The position numbers were made by a program, and so were the translations under genes. A DNA stretch of 64,000 nucleotides from Oribacterium sp. WCC10 (GTDB lineage Bacteria > Bacillota > Clostridia > Lachnospirales > Lachnospiraceae), in contig NZ_FOPH01000006.1 of assembly GCF_900113415.1 (NCBI RefSeq), forward strand, positions 1 through 64,000. The letters run 5' to 3'. Position 1 is the stretch's first letter, and the number at the start of each line of letters is the position of its first letter. Of the stretch, positions 7,520 through 15,425 are shown piece after piece. The notes beneath the pieces were generated by a model. The model had not been told where the DNA came from. It saw only the letters and a list, made by a program, of their open reading frames with translations, and searched no databases.

Positions 7520-8074
7520 ATGCAAATAGAAATTCAAAGATGCAATAGAAAATCCATAGTAATTACTGTAAACAGTAAAGCTCAGGTTATCATAAAAGCT
7601 CCATATCGTACTACAGATGCCGAAATACAAGATATTTTGCAGAAGAGAGCAAAATGGATTAAAGAACATGTGGATAAAGTAAATAAGGAAATTGAGCGGG
7701 CAGACAGTGTGGAACCGCTCACTAATGATGAAATCAGAATTTTGGGAGATCGGGCAGTATCATATATTCCAAAGCGTGTTGAATTCTTTGCGCCAAGAGT
7801 GGGTGTAAGCTATGGTCGCATAACTATAAGAAATCAAAAGAGTCGTTGGGGAAGCTGTAGTGCTAAGGGGAATCTGAACTTTAATTGCCTGCTAATGCTT
7901 ACACCACCGGATATAATAGATTATGTTATAGTGCATGAGCTTTGCCATAGAAAAGAGATGAATCATTCGTATAAATTCTGGGAAGAGGTTGAAAAGGTTC
8001 TTCCGGACTATAAAAAGAGACGAAAATGGCTTAATGATAATGGCGGAGTTATTATAGGCCGTATGAGTGAATAA
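7520..8074 (+). CDS. YgjP-type (M48-like, DUF45) zinc metallopeptidase
   Basis: The 184-residue protein contains the zinc-peptidase motif HELCHRKEMNHSYKFW (about 139-154): HExxH plus a downstream His, with Glu in the following helix. Upstream is the family signature NQKSRWGSCSAKGNLNFNCLLML (about 112-134), characteristic of YgjP/DUF45 proteins. It has no signal peptide or membrane segment, so it is cytosolic. Substrates of this family are not well established. The start at 7520 is supported by AAAGAGG upstream. It stands alone and converges with the carboxypeptidase gene across a shared terminator. Confidence 0.9.
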   Translation: MQIEIQRCNRKSIVITVNSKAQVIIKAPYRTTDAEIQDILQKRAKWIKEHVDKVNKEIERADSVEPLTNDEIRILGDRAVSYIPKRVEFFAPRVGVSYGRITIRNQKSRWGSCSAKGNLNFNCLLMLTPPDIIDYVIVHELCHRKEMNHSYKFWEEVEKVLPDYKKRRKWLNDNGGVIIGRMSE

Positions 8075-8135
8075 TAGACAAAGAAGATGTTACTGCTGAA
8101 TTATATTTAAGAAAGAATAGAGATTCGATAGTAGG

Positions 8136-8175
8136 AAAAAGACCAACCATTTTGAAAATGATTGGTCTTTTTTTA
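8136..8175. terminator. bidirectional intrinsic terminator
   Basis: Outer stem AAAAAGACCAA / TTGGTCTTTTT and inner stem CATTT / AAATG with a short loop. A- and T-runs on both sides let it serve both the metallopeptidase (plus) and the carboxypeptidase (minus). Confidence 0.92.
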
Positions 8176-9861
8176 GTTCTTATTTTTTTTTCTGCTTCTT
8201 TTGGAACGACTGTTAAGAAGCAGATCTCTGCGGGCTTTTTGAGCCCTTGACAGATCGTTTGTATGCTTAAGCATACGTGTTCTTCGTCTTCTTCTTATGA
8301 ATTCTTCCCTACGCTCCAGGAGGTAGTATATTCCAAAAACAGTTCCTGAAAGGAGTCCTATAGCACCAAGAATAAGCAATAATCGTATAATTGGCTTCTG
8401 AACCTCTATACGACCTTCTTTCTGATTAAGAACGATAGGTGCATGATTGTCCGAGGAGTCTACAGAGAGCTGGCCTGAAACTGTAGGACGCATAGGATCA
8501 CTGTAGTTTACACTTATGCTCTCAGGTATTGTTTCTGTAATACTGTCAACATCGGAAGATGAAATGCTGTCCTTCTCATTAGGAGAATAATTTACCTGAT
8601 CATTTAATCTGACGTAAGCATTGCCTACTGATCTGTCACCATATGTATAGGTTATGCGTGCAAAGGATCCGTCAGTTTTCTCGGCATCTGACAGATCATA
8701 AGATATAGCACCTGTGACTGAAGAAAAGTCAGAACCTGCCGGAATAGTAACATGATATGAGGAAGGAATTTCAAATCCTAAAGTATTTACAATCTGTATA
8801 TCATTTACCTTTAGATTGCTTGTAAGCTTTTTTAGGTTTTCGTCATAAGATGAAGCTTCAAGAGACTTGAAGTTCTGATATCCGAAATCAAATAGATTCT
8901 TAGTATCTGTGTATTGGGAATTATGACCGTTAAGGATGACACATATAAGTGTCATTCCGTCCTTGTTGCACGCGGTTACAAGAGTGTTTCCCGCCAATGT
9001 TGTATATCCGGTTTTTCCTGCGAATACTCCGGGATAATACTCTTTGTAACTTCGTCTCATCATATGATGATGGGCGTAAACAGTATTTTCCGAATCGTCA
9101 TCATTGGGATACTTTGTTATCGGTGCGTGTGTATATACCTGTGTTGCGTCAATAGCTCTAAAAGTATCGTTTTTTATAGCATACTGCATTATTTTTGCAA
9201 AATCGTATGCGCAGGTATAATGTTCAGGATTATTAAGACCTGAAGGGTTTGCAAAATGTGAATTAACGCATCCGATTTCAGCTGCTTTTGTATTCATCAT
9301 ATCGGCAAACTTTTCATTGGAGCCGGCAATGTATTCTGCTAAAGCATTGGCACAGTCATTGGCTGAATGCAGGAGTAGACCATATAGGCAGTCACGAACC
9401 GAAAGCTTATCGCCGGGAACAGCTCCGATTATAGTAGAGTTAGGTTCCAGATTGCCGTTAACCGCAGCATATGAAAAGGTGACTTTATCATCCAGGTTCT
9501 GACAATTCTCAAGAACAAGTATTGCAGTAAGTACCTTTGTAATGGAAGCAGGATAGTATGCGGTTGTTGCATTTTTCTCATATAGGATGGCATCTGAGTC
9601 TGCATCAATCAGTATTGCACCCTCTGAATTGAGTGAAAATGATGCCTGAGGCCATCCTTCTTCAGCATAAGCGGTTATAGGTAATACTGAGTTGCCAAGA
9701 ATCTCTAAGATTCCGGTCGATAATATTGAAGAATTGTCAGTGCGTTTACATTCAGTACAGATACTTATGGAATTAGTTACAAGTAAAGATATGGTAAATG
9801 CCAGTAAGATACGTTTACTGTATTTATGTAAAATTGCGTTTTTATACATTGTCTTTATCAT
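8173..9861 (-). CDS. D-alanyl-D-alanine carboxypeptidase (DacF/PBP5-type)
   Basis: This enzyme trims the terminal D-Ala of peptidoglycan stem pentapeptides outside the membrane. The 562-residue protein has an N-terminal hydrophobic export segment (about 17-33) and an AYA-EE site near residue 66 that may be the cleavage point. It has the three penicillin-binding motifs S106-I-T-K109, S166-A-N168 and K283-T-G. A PBP5-like beta-rich domain follows (to about 420), then an acidic Ser/Asp-rich stretch. A membrane helix lies near 490-512, and the highly basic C-terminal tail is probably cytoplasmic. Its start overlaps the histidine kinase stop by 20 bases, so translation is likely coupled. Context suggests control of cell-wall trimming by the linked two-component system. 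The basic tail is longer than in typical DacF. Confidence 0.93.
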   Translation of the reverse strand: MIKTMYKNAILHKYSKRILLAFTISLLVTNSISICTECKRTDNSSILSTGILEILGNSVLPITAYAEEGWPQASFSLNSEGAILIDADSDAILYEKNATTAYYPASITKVLTAILVLENCQNLDDKVTFSYAAVNGNLEPNSTIIGAVPGDKLSVRDCLYGLLLHSANDCANALAEYIAGSNEKFADMMNTKAAEIGCVNSHFANPSGLNNPEHYTCAYDFAKIMQYAIKNDTFRAIDATQVYTHAPITKYPNDDDSENTVYAHHHMMRRSYKEYYPGVFAGKTGYTTLAGNTLVTACNKDGMTLICVILNGHNSQYTDTKNLFDFGYQNFKSLEASSYDENLKKLTSNLKVNDIQIVNTLGFEIPSSYHVTIPAGSDFSSVTGAISYDLSDAEKTDGSFARITYTYGDRSVGNAYVRLNDQVNYSPNEKDSISSSDVDSITETIPESISVNYSDPMRPTVSGQLSVDSSDNHAPIVLNQKEGRIEVQKPIIRLLLILGAIGLLSGTVFGIYYLLERREEFIRRRRRTRMLKHTNDLSRAQKARRDLLLNSRSKRSRKKNKN

Positions 9862-12025
9862 TTGCTTCTTTTACAGCCTTTTTTAGAATAACAGATACCT
9901 TATACAGGTCACCATCAATGGTTATAACCAGTTCTCCATTCATGAGCTTAGTGAGACTCTTTGCGATGGAAAGACCCAAACCAGACCCCTCAGTAGTACG
10001 GCTTACATCGCCGCGTACAAATCTTTCTGTCAACTCTTCAGGAGAGATATTGAGAGGTCTTGAGGATATATTTTTTATGGTACATGAGGCGGTACCCGAT
10101 TCCTCATCTTCTTTTATATCCACATAAACCCTTGAGTCGCGTAATGCATATTTGCAGCAATTGTTTAAAAGATTTTCGATGACACGCCATAAATGCCTGC
10201 CGTCTGCGCGAATCATTACCGGATGATCCGGGTAATTAAGTATCATCTCGAGATGGGATGCATTAGTTTTATCTTCAAACTCGCCGAGAGCCTGTTCAAC
10301 GATTTCGTTATAGTTGATATCGGCAAAATCTATTTTTACATTTCCGGAACTTGCCTTGCTTGCCTCTACAAGATCTTCTGTTAGAGTTTTAAGTCTGGTT
10401 GATTTCTGATCCAATACCTTTAAGTATTCCTGAACCCTTGGATTGTCGATTTCTTCACGCTTCATCAGGTCAACGTAGCTGATGATCGAAGTTAAAGGTG
10501 TCTTAAGATCATGTGATACATTTGTGATCAGGTCGGCCTTGAGACGCTCTGATCTGACCTGCTCATCAACAGCCTTGCTAAGTCCGGTGGATATATTCCA
10601 AGTATAGAAATCAATAGCCATGATAATGATAAGTATAGCTACTGCGGCAAGAAAAGACTTCAGACTTTCTTGAGTGAAAAAGTTAATAAAGAGCATGACA
10701 ATCATTATGATAGCAAACAAATTTGGAAGTACGAACAGAATATAGCTGAAAAGTTTGGAACCTGTTCTTTCAGCGCTGTGTACATAATATCCAAAAATAT
10801 CATATATCTTCTTTAATAAGCTGTTTTTCCATATACGATCAGCTTTGTAATTTCTGATAATGGACAAAGCCATAGGAACAAATACTATATACTTTAGCAG
10901 GAAACTGAGTGATGATTCAAAAAAATATGAATCAGGTACTGTTCCTATGATGCGTTCAACAGACTCGATAAGAGTAGGAGATAATAATCCTGTAAATACT
11001 GCCCAGATTAAGAATGTTGCAATGACGCATTCAATAGGGAAATCATCTGCCTTATAGAGATGTATCTTTGTATCCGTGATATCACTTCCGTGGCCTGTCC
11101 AAAGAATCAAAAACCCGATAGATACCAGTGATATCAGTGCTGAGATAAAAAGAATAGTAAGCCCCACAACACTTGTGGTACGGTGGTTGTTATATAGTTC
11201 CGCATTTTTTTGAAAACTATCAGCATAAGGGAATGATGTATCTATTCCTACTGAAAAATGATACTGGGATTTATCTGAATCAAAAGGATTTCTTGCCTGT
11301 AAAAGAGGAATAAGATTTTGAGGCAGATTCTTAAAGCTTGTGGATACCTCAAGAGAAGTTGAATCAGAGTATGCATAGCTTGGAAGGTTTCTTATATCAT
11401 TTTCAGAGAGGTTTGGAGCATTTGTGAATATAACCTTAGAATTTTTAGAAGTATAGGTTATATTGAAGAAAAAGTTTGTACTGTCATTGCTGAATTCGCT
11501 TTTTACCGCGTAGTACCTCGCCAGATAAGTAAGAGCTTCCTCTGCCAATGATCCAAGAGACATCTGACCATCTGTGGGACTGGACTGCTTGTAGTTTGGA
11601 AGATATGCTCTGTATTGAACGATTATCTGATGGTTCAATTCGTCTTCTTCTTTGGAGATAGTTCTGGTTCCATTGGTCTGAAGCTGATTCCAGGCATCGA
11701 AGTAGTATCCCATGGATCTGGCATATTGGATCAGGTAATCAAGAGAATAGGAGACATTCTGCCCCTGTACGTCAGCCTGAGCAATAATGAGTCCGAGATT
11801 CAATTTGCCATCCTGTTCGAAAATGTCTGTTAATTGAACATAATCGAATATATCGGTGATCATATGATTGGCTTTAGCTTCATATGAAGAACTCTGGACA
11901 TAATTTGGCTGACGAATAAATTCAAGAGCTGATCCCTCGGCGGCACCAAGTGTAAGCATACCTATGCTGAATATGATCATAAGTATCGATGTGAAATTGA
12001 TAATTGCTGTAATAGTCTTTTTCAT
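9842..12025 (-). CDS. sensor histidine kinase with large extracytoplasmic domain
   Basis: A membrane sensor kinase of about 727 residues. It has TM1 near 5-25, an extracellular region to about 280, and a cluster of membrane helices (about 285-485). The H-box NVSHDLKTPLTS has phospho-His near residue 505. ATP-binding boxes follow: ENLLNNCCKYA (N-box) and TEGSGLGLSIAKS (G-box). ATG 12025 is chosen because it gives a normal first membrane helix; a TTG at 12070 has GGAG nearby but lies in a hairpin. No strong ribosome binding site precedes 12025, so the start is uncertain. It lies 89 bases after its response regulator and overlaps the carboxypeptidase gene, so it probably senses a cell-envelope signal. 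Confidence 0.9.
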   Translation of the reverse strand: MKKTITAIINFTSILMIIFSIGMLTLGAAEGSALEFIRQPNYVQSSSYEAKANHMITDIFDYVQLTDIFEQDGKLNLGLIIAQADVQGQNVSYSLDYLIQYARSMGYYFDAWNQLQTNGTRTISKEEDELNHQIIVQYRAYLPNYKQSSPTDGQMSLGSLAEEALTYLARYYAVKSEFSNDSTNFFFNITYTSKNSKVIFTNAPNLSENDIRNLPSYAYSDSTSLEVSTSFKNLPQNLIPLLQARNPFDSDKSQYHFSVGIDTSFPYADSFQKNAELYNNHRTTSVVGLTILFISALISLVSIGFLILWTGHGSDITDTKIHLYKADDFPIECVIATFLIWAVFTGLLSPTLIESVERIIGTVPDSYFFESSLSFLLKYIVFVPMALSIIRNYKADRIWKNSLLKKIYDIFGYYVHSAERTGSKLFSYILFVLPNLFAIIMIVMLFINFFTQESLKSFLAAVAILIIIMAIDFYTWNISTGLSKAVDEQVRSERLKADLITNVSHDLKTPLTSIISYVDLMKREEIDNPRVQEYLKVLDQKSTRLKTLTEDLVEASKASSGNVKIDFADINYNEIVEQALGEFEDKTNASHLEMILNYPDHPVMIRADGRHLWRVIENLLNNCCKYALRDSRVYVDIKEDEESGTASCTIKNISSRPLNISPEELTERFVRGDVSRTTEGSGLGLSIAKSLTKLMNGELVITIDGDLYKVSVILKKAVKEANDKDNV

Positions 12026-12045
12026 ATTATTTGTAATAATGATAA

Positions 12046-12077
12046 CGCCAGGCAAGAGATAGATCTCCAACCCGGCG
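12046..12077 (-). promoter_or_regulatory. hairpin between response regulator and kinase genes
   Basis: CGCC-A-GG ... GAGAT / ATCTC ... CC-C-GGCG form an interrupted stem spanning a GGAG sequence on the minus strand, about 20-50 bases upstream of the kinase start. It could limit kinase translation relative to the response regulator. Confidence 0.4.
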
Positions 12078-12114
12078 ATATGTAGTGTGAAGTGTGCTGA
12101 AACAATTGGAAATA

Positions 12115-12822
12115 TTATTTAGCTGCATCCTGTTTTTCAATTTTATAACCAACGCCCCAGACAACCTTGAGATAACGGGGCTCTCTGGGATTGATCTCGA
12201 TCTTTTCGCGTATATGACGGATGTGTACAGCAACAGTGTTATCTGCTCCGATAGCCTCTTCGTTCCAAATCGAGGTATAAATGTCATCGATGGAAAATAC
12301 TTTTCCTGCATTCTTGACTAAAAGGAGAAGAATATTGTATTCGATAGGTGTCAGCTTTACGACATTACCGTCAACTGTAACTTCCTTTGTGTCATCATTC
12401 ATGACAAGACCGCCACAGACATAGACATTATCATCATCTGCCTCTCCGATATTTCCAAGCTGCGTATATCTTCGGAGCTGTGACTTGACTCTGGCAATAA
12501 GCTCAAGTGGATTGTATGGCTTTGTGATATAGTCATCGGCTCCGACATTAAGCCCCAAAATCTTGTCATTATCTTCGCCCTTTGCTGACAACATGATAAT
12601 AGGAATAGAACTGCTTTCACGAATCTTCAATACTGTATGTACGCCGTCAAGCCCCGGCATCATAACGTCAATGATAAGAAGATCAACCTTCTGCTGTCCC
12701 ATGATATCAAGTACATCATAACCGTCGTATGCTTTAAGGACGTTGAAGCCTTCCCCGGTAAGATAAATAGATATAGCTTCGACGATCTGTTTGTCGTCAT
12801 CGCATACTAGAATTGTCTGCAT
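12115..12822 (-). CDS. OmpR/PhoB-family response regulator
   Basis: The 235-residue protein has a receiver domain (1-120) with acidic pocket DDD at 8-10, phospho-acceptor Asp52 in LLIIDVMMPG and conserved Lys in DDYITKPYNPLE near residue 100. A winged-helix DNA-binding domain (about 135-232) includes LTPIEYNILLLLVKNAGKVFS and AVHIRHIREKIEINPREPRYLKVVWGVGYKIE. It is the first gene of a minus-strand operon with the kinase and the D,D-carboxypeptidase, and has a good promoter at 12884-12912. Overall it is VanR/YycF-like in sequence style. Targets are not known, but control of the operon itself is likely. Confidence 0.94.
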   Translation of the reverse strand: MQTILVCDDDKQIVEAISIYLTGEGFNVLKAYDGYDVLDIMGQQKVDLLIIDVMMPGLDGVHTVLKIRESSSIPIIMLSAKGEDNDKILGLNVGADDYITKPYNPLELIARVKSQLRRYTQLGNIGEADDDNVYVCGGLVMNDDTKEVTVDGNVVKLTPIEYNILLLLVKNAGKVFSIDDIYTSIWNEEAIGADNTVAVHIRHIREKIEINPREPRYLKVVWGVGYKIEKQDAAK

Positions 12823-12883
12823 ATAAGAACCTCCTGTGGGTAGGTAAGTATCAAAATGAATATAGATACCAATAAACTACATT

Positions 12884-12912
12884 ATTATATAATATTGTGT
12901 TATTCAATGCAA
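12884..12912 (-). promoter_or_regulatory. promoter of the response regulator-kinase-carboxypeptidase operon
   Basis: Read on the minus strand: TTGCAT (12907-12912), 17-base spacer, TATAAT (12884-12889). The expected leader is about 55 bases, and a good GGAGG precedes the response regulator start. Confidence 0.75.
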
Positions 12913-12929
12913 AGAAAGCGTGGGTGTTA

Positions 12930-12964
12930 AAAAAGGCTTCCGGAGTAAAACCGGAAGCCTTTTA
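12930..12964 (-). terminator. intrinsic terminator after the SH3 protein gene
   Basis: A 12-bp stem AAAGGCTTCCGG / CCGGAAGCCTTT with a 7-base loop. The A-run at 12929-12934 is a T-run on the minus strand, so it ends the gene at 12985-14079. Confidence 0.9.
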
Positions 12965-12984
12965 TATGCTGCCTGGAGTTAGCT

Positions 12985-14079
12985 TTAAGCAGCGGCTTGT
13001 GTTTCAGAGGCAACTTCCTGAACAAACTGCTTATTTAAGTAAGCATCGCGTCCATTATAGTCAATCATGATCCATTCATCACCGGCCTCCCCCTTATAGG
13101 TTACCTGAACGCCTGCATCAAGTACTTCGAGAACTTCACAATTGGTATTAGGTTCAGTTCTTACCTTAACACCTGTTGTGGTTACCCATACGGATGAAAC
13201 TGCAGCTGTTTCCTGAGCGGCAGTTGTTTCAACAACTGTTTCCTGAGCTGCGGTTGTTTCGATCACTGTTTCAGTTGATGCAGCAGTTGTTTCAATGGTT
13301 GATTGTGAGGAGCCACCCATGATGATACGTATCAGAATAATAAGGAGTATCAGACATGAGATAGGAATCAGGAACTTCATGACATTGTATAAATCCATAT
13401 CAAATCCCTGTCTCCGCTTGGGACGACGACCTGAATTGCGACCTGAACGTCCGCTCCGTAATCCTGAACCGGATGTACGATGACCGGAATTTCTGGAAAC
13501 CCGCTCACTGTCTCTAAGGGGTCTTGTGGGACGAGAACCTCGTCTTCCATCAGAAGAACCTCTGTTTCCGGAAGTAGTGTTTGAAAGAGGAACATTTACG
13601 CCGGAAAGATCCTGTTGAGAAATTCCTGCATCGTATTCACTTCCAATTGTTGTATCAGCATACTGTTGATCATCGGAATAGGTGGTATCCTGTGAAGTAT
13701 ATGATTGAGCTGTAGGCCTTGTCTGATATGTCTCCATATAGGTATTAAGCTCTTCACGGATAAGAGAAAAGGACTCATTGGCAGCCTGTGATGTAGGGGC
13801 ATCACCTGCTTCGGCCTGTTCTCCGTATATGCGTATAACATGATAATTGTCTCTGGTCTGGCTTGAAATCAGCTGATTCTCGTAGAGCTGATCAATATCG
13901 CTGTCAAGATTGTTTGACACAAGCACAGCTCTGTCTATCTGCATTCGAACAAGTGTCTTTAATATGCGCTTATTCAAAATAAGAGCATCGCTGTATTGAC
14001 CATTTAGGATACTTTGCTGAGCCTGATTTAGATCATTGCGTATCTTGCCCCAGATACTGGCTTCTCTCGGCGTTGGCAT
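12985..14079 (-). CDS. single-pass membrane protein with extracellular SH3b domain
   Basis: The 364-residue protein has four parts. Residues 1-115 are helical and resemble DUF4145-type nucleotide-associated domains (by eye only). A low-complexity Arg/Ser/Gly/Pro-rich linker follows (about 165-225), then one membrane helix MKFLIPISCLILLIILIRIIMGG (about 231-253). Outside are ETTAA repeats (about 260-292) and a bacterial SH3 domain (about 296-352: VWVTTTGVKVRTEPNTNCEVLEVLDAG ... EWIMIDYNGRDAYLNKQFV). SH3b domains usually bind cell-wall peptides, so the protein may link cytoplasm and wall. Start ATG 14079 has GGAGG upstream. It is monocistronic, and the specific function is unknown. Confidence 0.85.
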   Translation of the reverse strand: MPTPREASIWGKIRNDLNQAQQSILNGQYSDALILNKRILKTLVRMQIDRAVLVSNNLDSDIDQLYENQLISSQTRDNYHVIRIYGEQAEAGDAPTSQAANESFSLIREELNTYMETYQTRPTAQSYTSQDTTYSDDQQYADTTIGSEYDAGISQQDLSGVNVPLSNTTSGNRGSSDGRRGSRPTRPLRDSERVSRNSGHRTSGSGLRSGRSGRNSGRRPKRRQGFDMDLYNVMKFLIPISCLILLIILIRIIMGGSSQSTIETTAASTETVIETTAAQETVVETTAAQETAAVSSVWVTTTGVKVRTEPNTNCEVLEVLDAGVQVTYKGEAGDEWIMIDYNGRDAYLNKQFVQEVASETQAAA

Positions 14080-14379
14080 GAAAAAAACCTCCTTACGGAA
14101 ATACGGAATCAGATAAAGAAATCGAGGCAGAATAAAGGAAATATCTGCGAATCGGAAAATCTATCTTTTAATAGTATATTTCCGGATAATTTACTTTTAG
14201 TATACAAAATTTCAAAAGTCACTTCAAGGGAACAACAAGGTATTTGTTATGACTTGCCGAAATAATGTTTATATGTTAAACATAGTAGATAAAAATTATG
14301 ACAGAGATATGAACGCAGTATGAAGAGAAATTTTCAAAAAGCTTATCATTTGTAAAAACATGCAGAAAGGTATGGAATT
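14080..14379. other. divergent intergenic region, SH3 protein / trmB
   Basis: This 300-bp spacer separates two divergent genes. It contains an inverted repeat TGTTTA (14266-14271) / TAAACA (14277-14282) about 100 bases before trmB, which could be an operator or weak hairpin. No convincing complete promoter was identified for either gene. Confidence 0.5.
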
Positions 14380-15033
14380 ATGAGATTAAGACATATAACA
14401 GGATCTGAAGATTTTGTTGCAAATTCAGATTATGTAACACATGATCCTGAGAATAACAAGGGAAGATGGACGGCATTCTTTGGTAATGATAATCCGATAA
14501 GAATAGAGATAGGTATGGGAAAGGGACAGTTCATTGAAAATATGGCTGCCCGCAATCCTGATATCAATTATATTGGTATAGAAAGATATGATACTGTAAT
14601 TCTTAAAGCCATAAAGAAGAGAGAAGCGATGGAGAAAGACGGAGTTAAGCTGGATAACCTGACATTTATCTCTATTGATGCCAGACTTCTTGCAGATGTT
14701 TTTGCACCTGGGGAGGTTGACCGTATATATCTGAATTTCTCTGATCCATGGCCTAAAGACAGACAGGCAAATCGTCGTTTGACAAGCCCTGTATTTATGA
14801 AAATATATAGAGAATTCTTGAAAGCAGATGGACAGCTTGAATTTAAAACGGATAATACAGGCCTGTTTGACTATTCACTGGAGTCTATTCCTGAATCCGG
14901 ATGGAAGCTTAGTGCAGTAACAAGAGATCTTCATAATGATTTCTCCATGAATGAGGGAAATATCATGACTGAATATGAAGAGAAGTTTTCTGCAAAGGGA
15001 AACCCGATATACAAGCTGATAGCGGTTCAATAA
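14380..15033 (+). CDS. trmB: tRNA (guanine-N7)-methyltransferase
   Basis: TrmB uses S-adenosylmethionine to methylate G46 in the variable loop of many tRNAs. The 217-residue protein has the SAM motif IRIEIGMGKGQFIENMAARNPDINYIGIE (about 46-74), the FISIDAR loop near residue 107, and the signature YLNFSDPWPKDRQANRRLTSPVF (about 124-146), typical of this family. The C-terminus TEYEEKFSAKGNPIYKL matches the conserved Thr-x-x-Glu recognition segment. AGAAAGG lies upstream of ATG 14380. It directly precedes a tRNA gene, which is transcribed from its own promoter. Confidence 0.96.
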   Translation: MRLRHITGSEDFVANSDYVTHDPENNKGRWTAFFGNDNPIRIEIGMGKGQFIENMAARNPDINYIGIERYDTVILKAIKKREAMEKDGVKLDNLTFISIDARLLADVFAPGEVDRIYLNFSDPWPKDRQANRRLTSPVFMKIYREFLKADGQLEFKTDNTGLFDYSLESIPESGWKLSAVTRDLHNDFSMNEGNIMTEYEEKFSAKGNPIYKLIAVQ

Positions 15034-15049
15034 AAAATCAAAAATAGTG

Positions 15050-15078
15050 TTGACAATACAAAATCATTCATGTATTAT
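15050..15078 (+). promoter_or_regulatory. strong promoter of tRNA-Lys
   Basis: TTGACA (15050-15055), 17-base spacer, TATTAT (15073-15078). It lies 35 bases upstream of the tRNA 5' end, as expected for a stable-RNA promoter. Confidence 0.88.
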
Positions 15079-15112
15079 AAACAAGCGCTGTGAGGAACAG
15101 CGCATTGGATAT

Positions 15113-15185
15113 GCACCTTTAGCTCAGTTGGTAGAGCAGCGGACTCTTAATCCGTTTGTCCAGGGTTCAAGTCCCTGAAGGTGCA
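15113..15185 (+). tRNA. tRNA-Lys, anticodon CTT
   Basis: A full cloverleaf of 73 bases. The acceptor stem is GCACCTT / AAGGTGC with discriminator A. The D arm is GCTC...GAGC with AGTTGGTAGA. The anticodon stem is GCGGA / TCCGT around loop CTCTTAA (anticodon CTT), and the T arm is CAGGG-TTCAAGT-CCCTG. The 3' CCA is not encoded. A T-run directly after the gene probably ends transcription. Confidence 0.97.
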
Positions 15186-15295
15186 TTTTTTGTTACCTAA
15201 ATATATGATAAGAAGCAAAGGAAAGCCGAGGTCCTCAAGGGACAACGGTTTTATTTTTATTGTAAGAATAAAGTAACAAGTATTTTTAAACGTGA

Positions 15296-15304
15296 TGCTA
15301 TAAT
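15296..15304 (+). promoter_or_regulatory. extended -10 promoter of the NlpC/P60 gene
   Basis: TGCTATAAT is a perfect extended -10 box about 122 bases before the start codon. No good -35 is visible. Confidence 0.55.
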
Positions 15305-15425
15305 TTAATGACTTATAAAGTGGTATAGTGCGAGTAGTGCTTTGATACAAAGATGGATTGTGAATAATAGTGATTTTATAAACAATCTGTGCCGTCTTTA
15401 AAAAGGCGGAGGAATGGAGATTTTT

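Noticed and set aside
8173-12822. Reading the carboxypeptidase/two-component operon as a vancomycin-resistance cluster
   Set aside because: There are no VanH, VanA-type ligase or VanX genes. The carboxypeptidase is a serine PBP (SxxK), not a zinc VanY enzyme.
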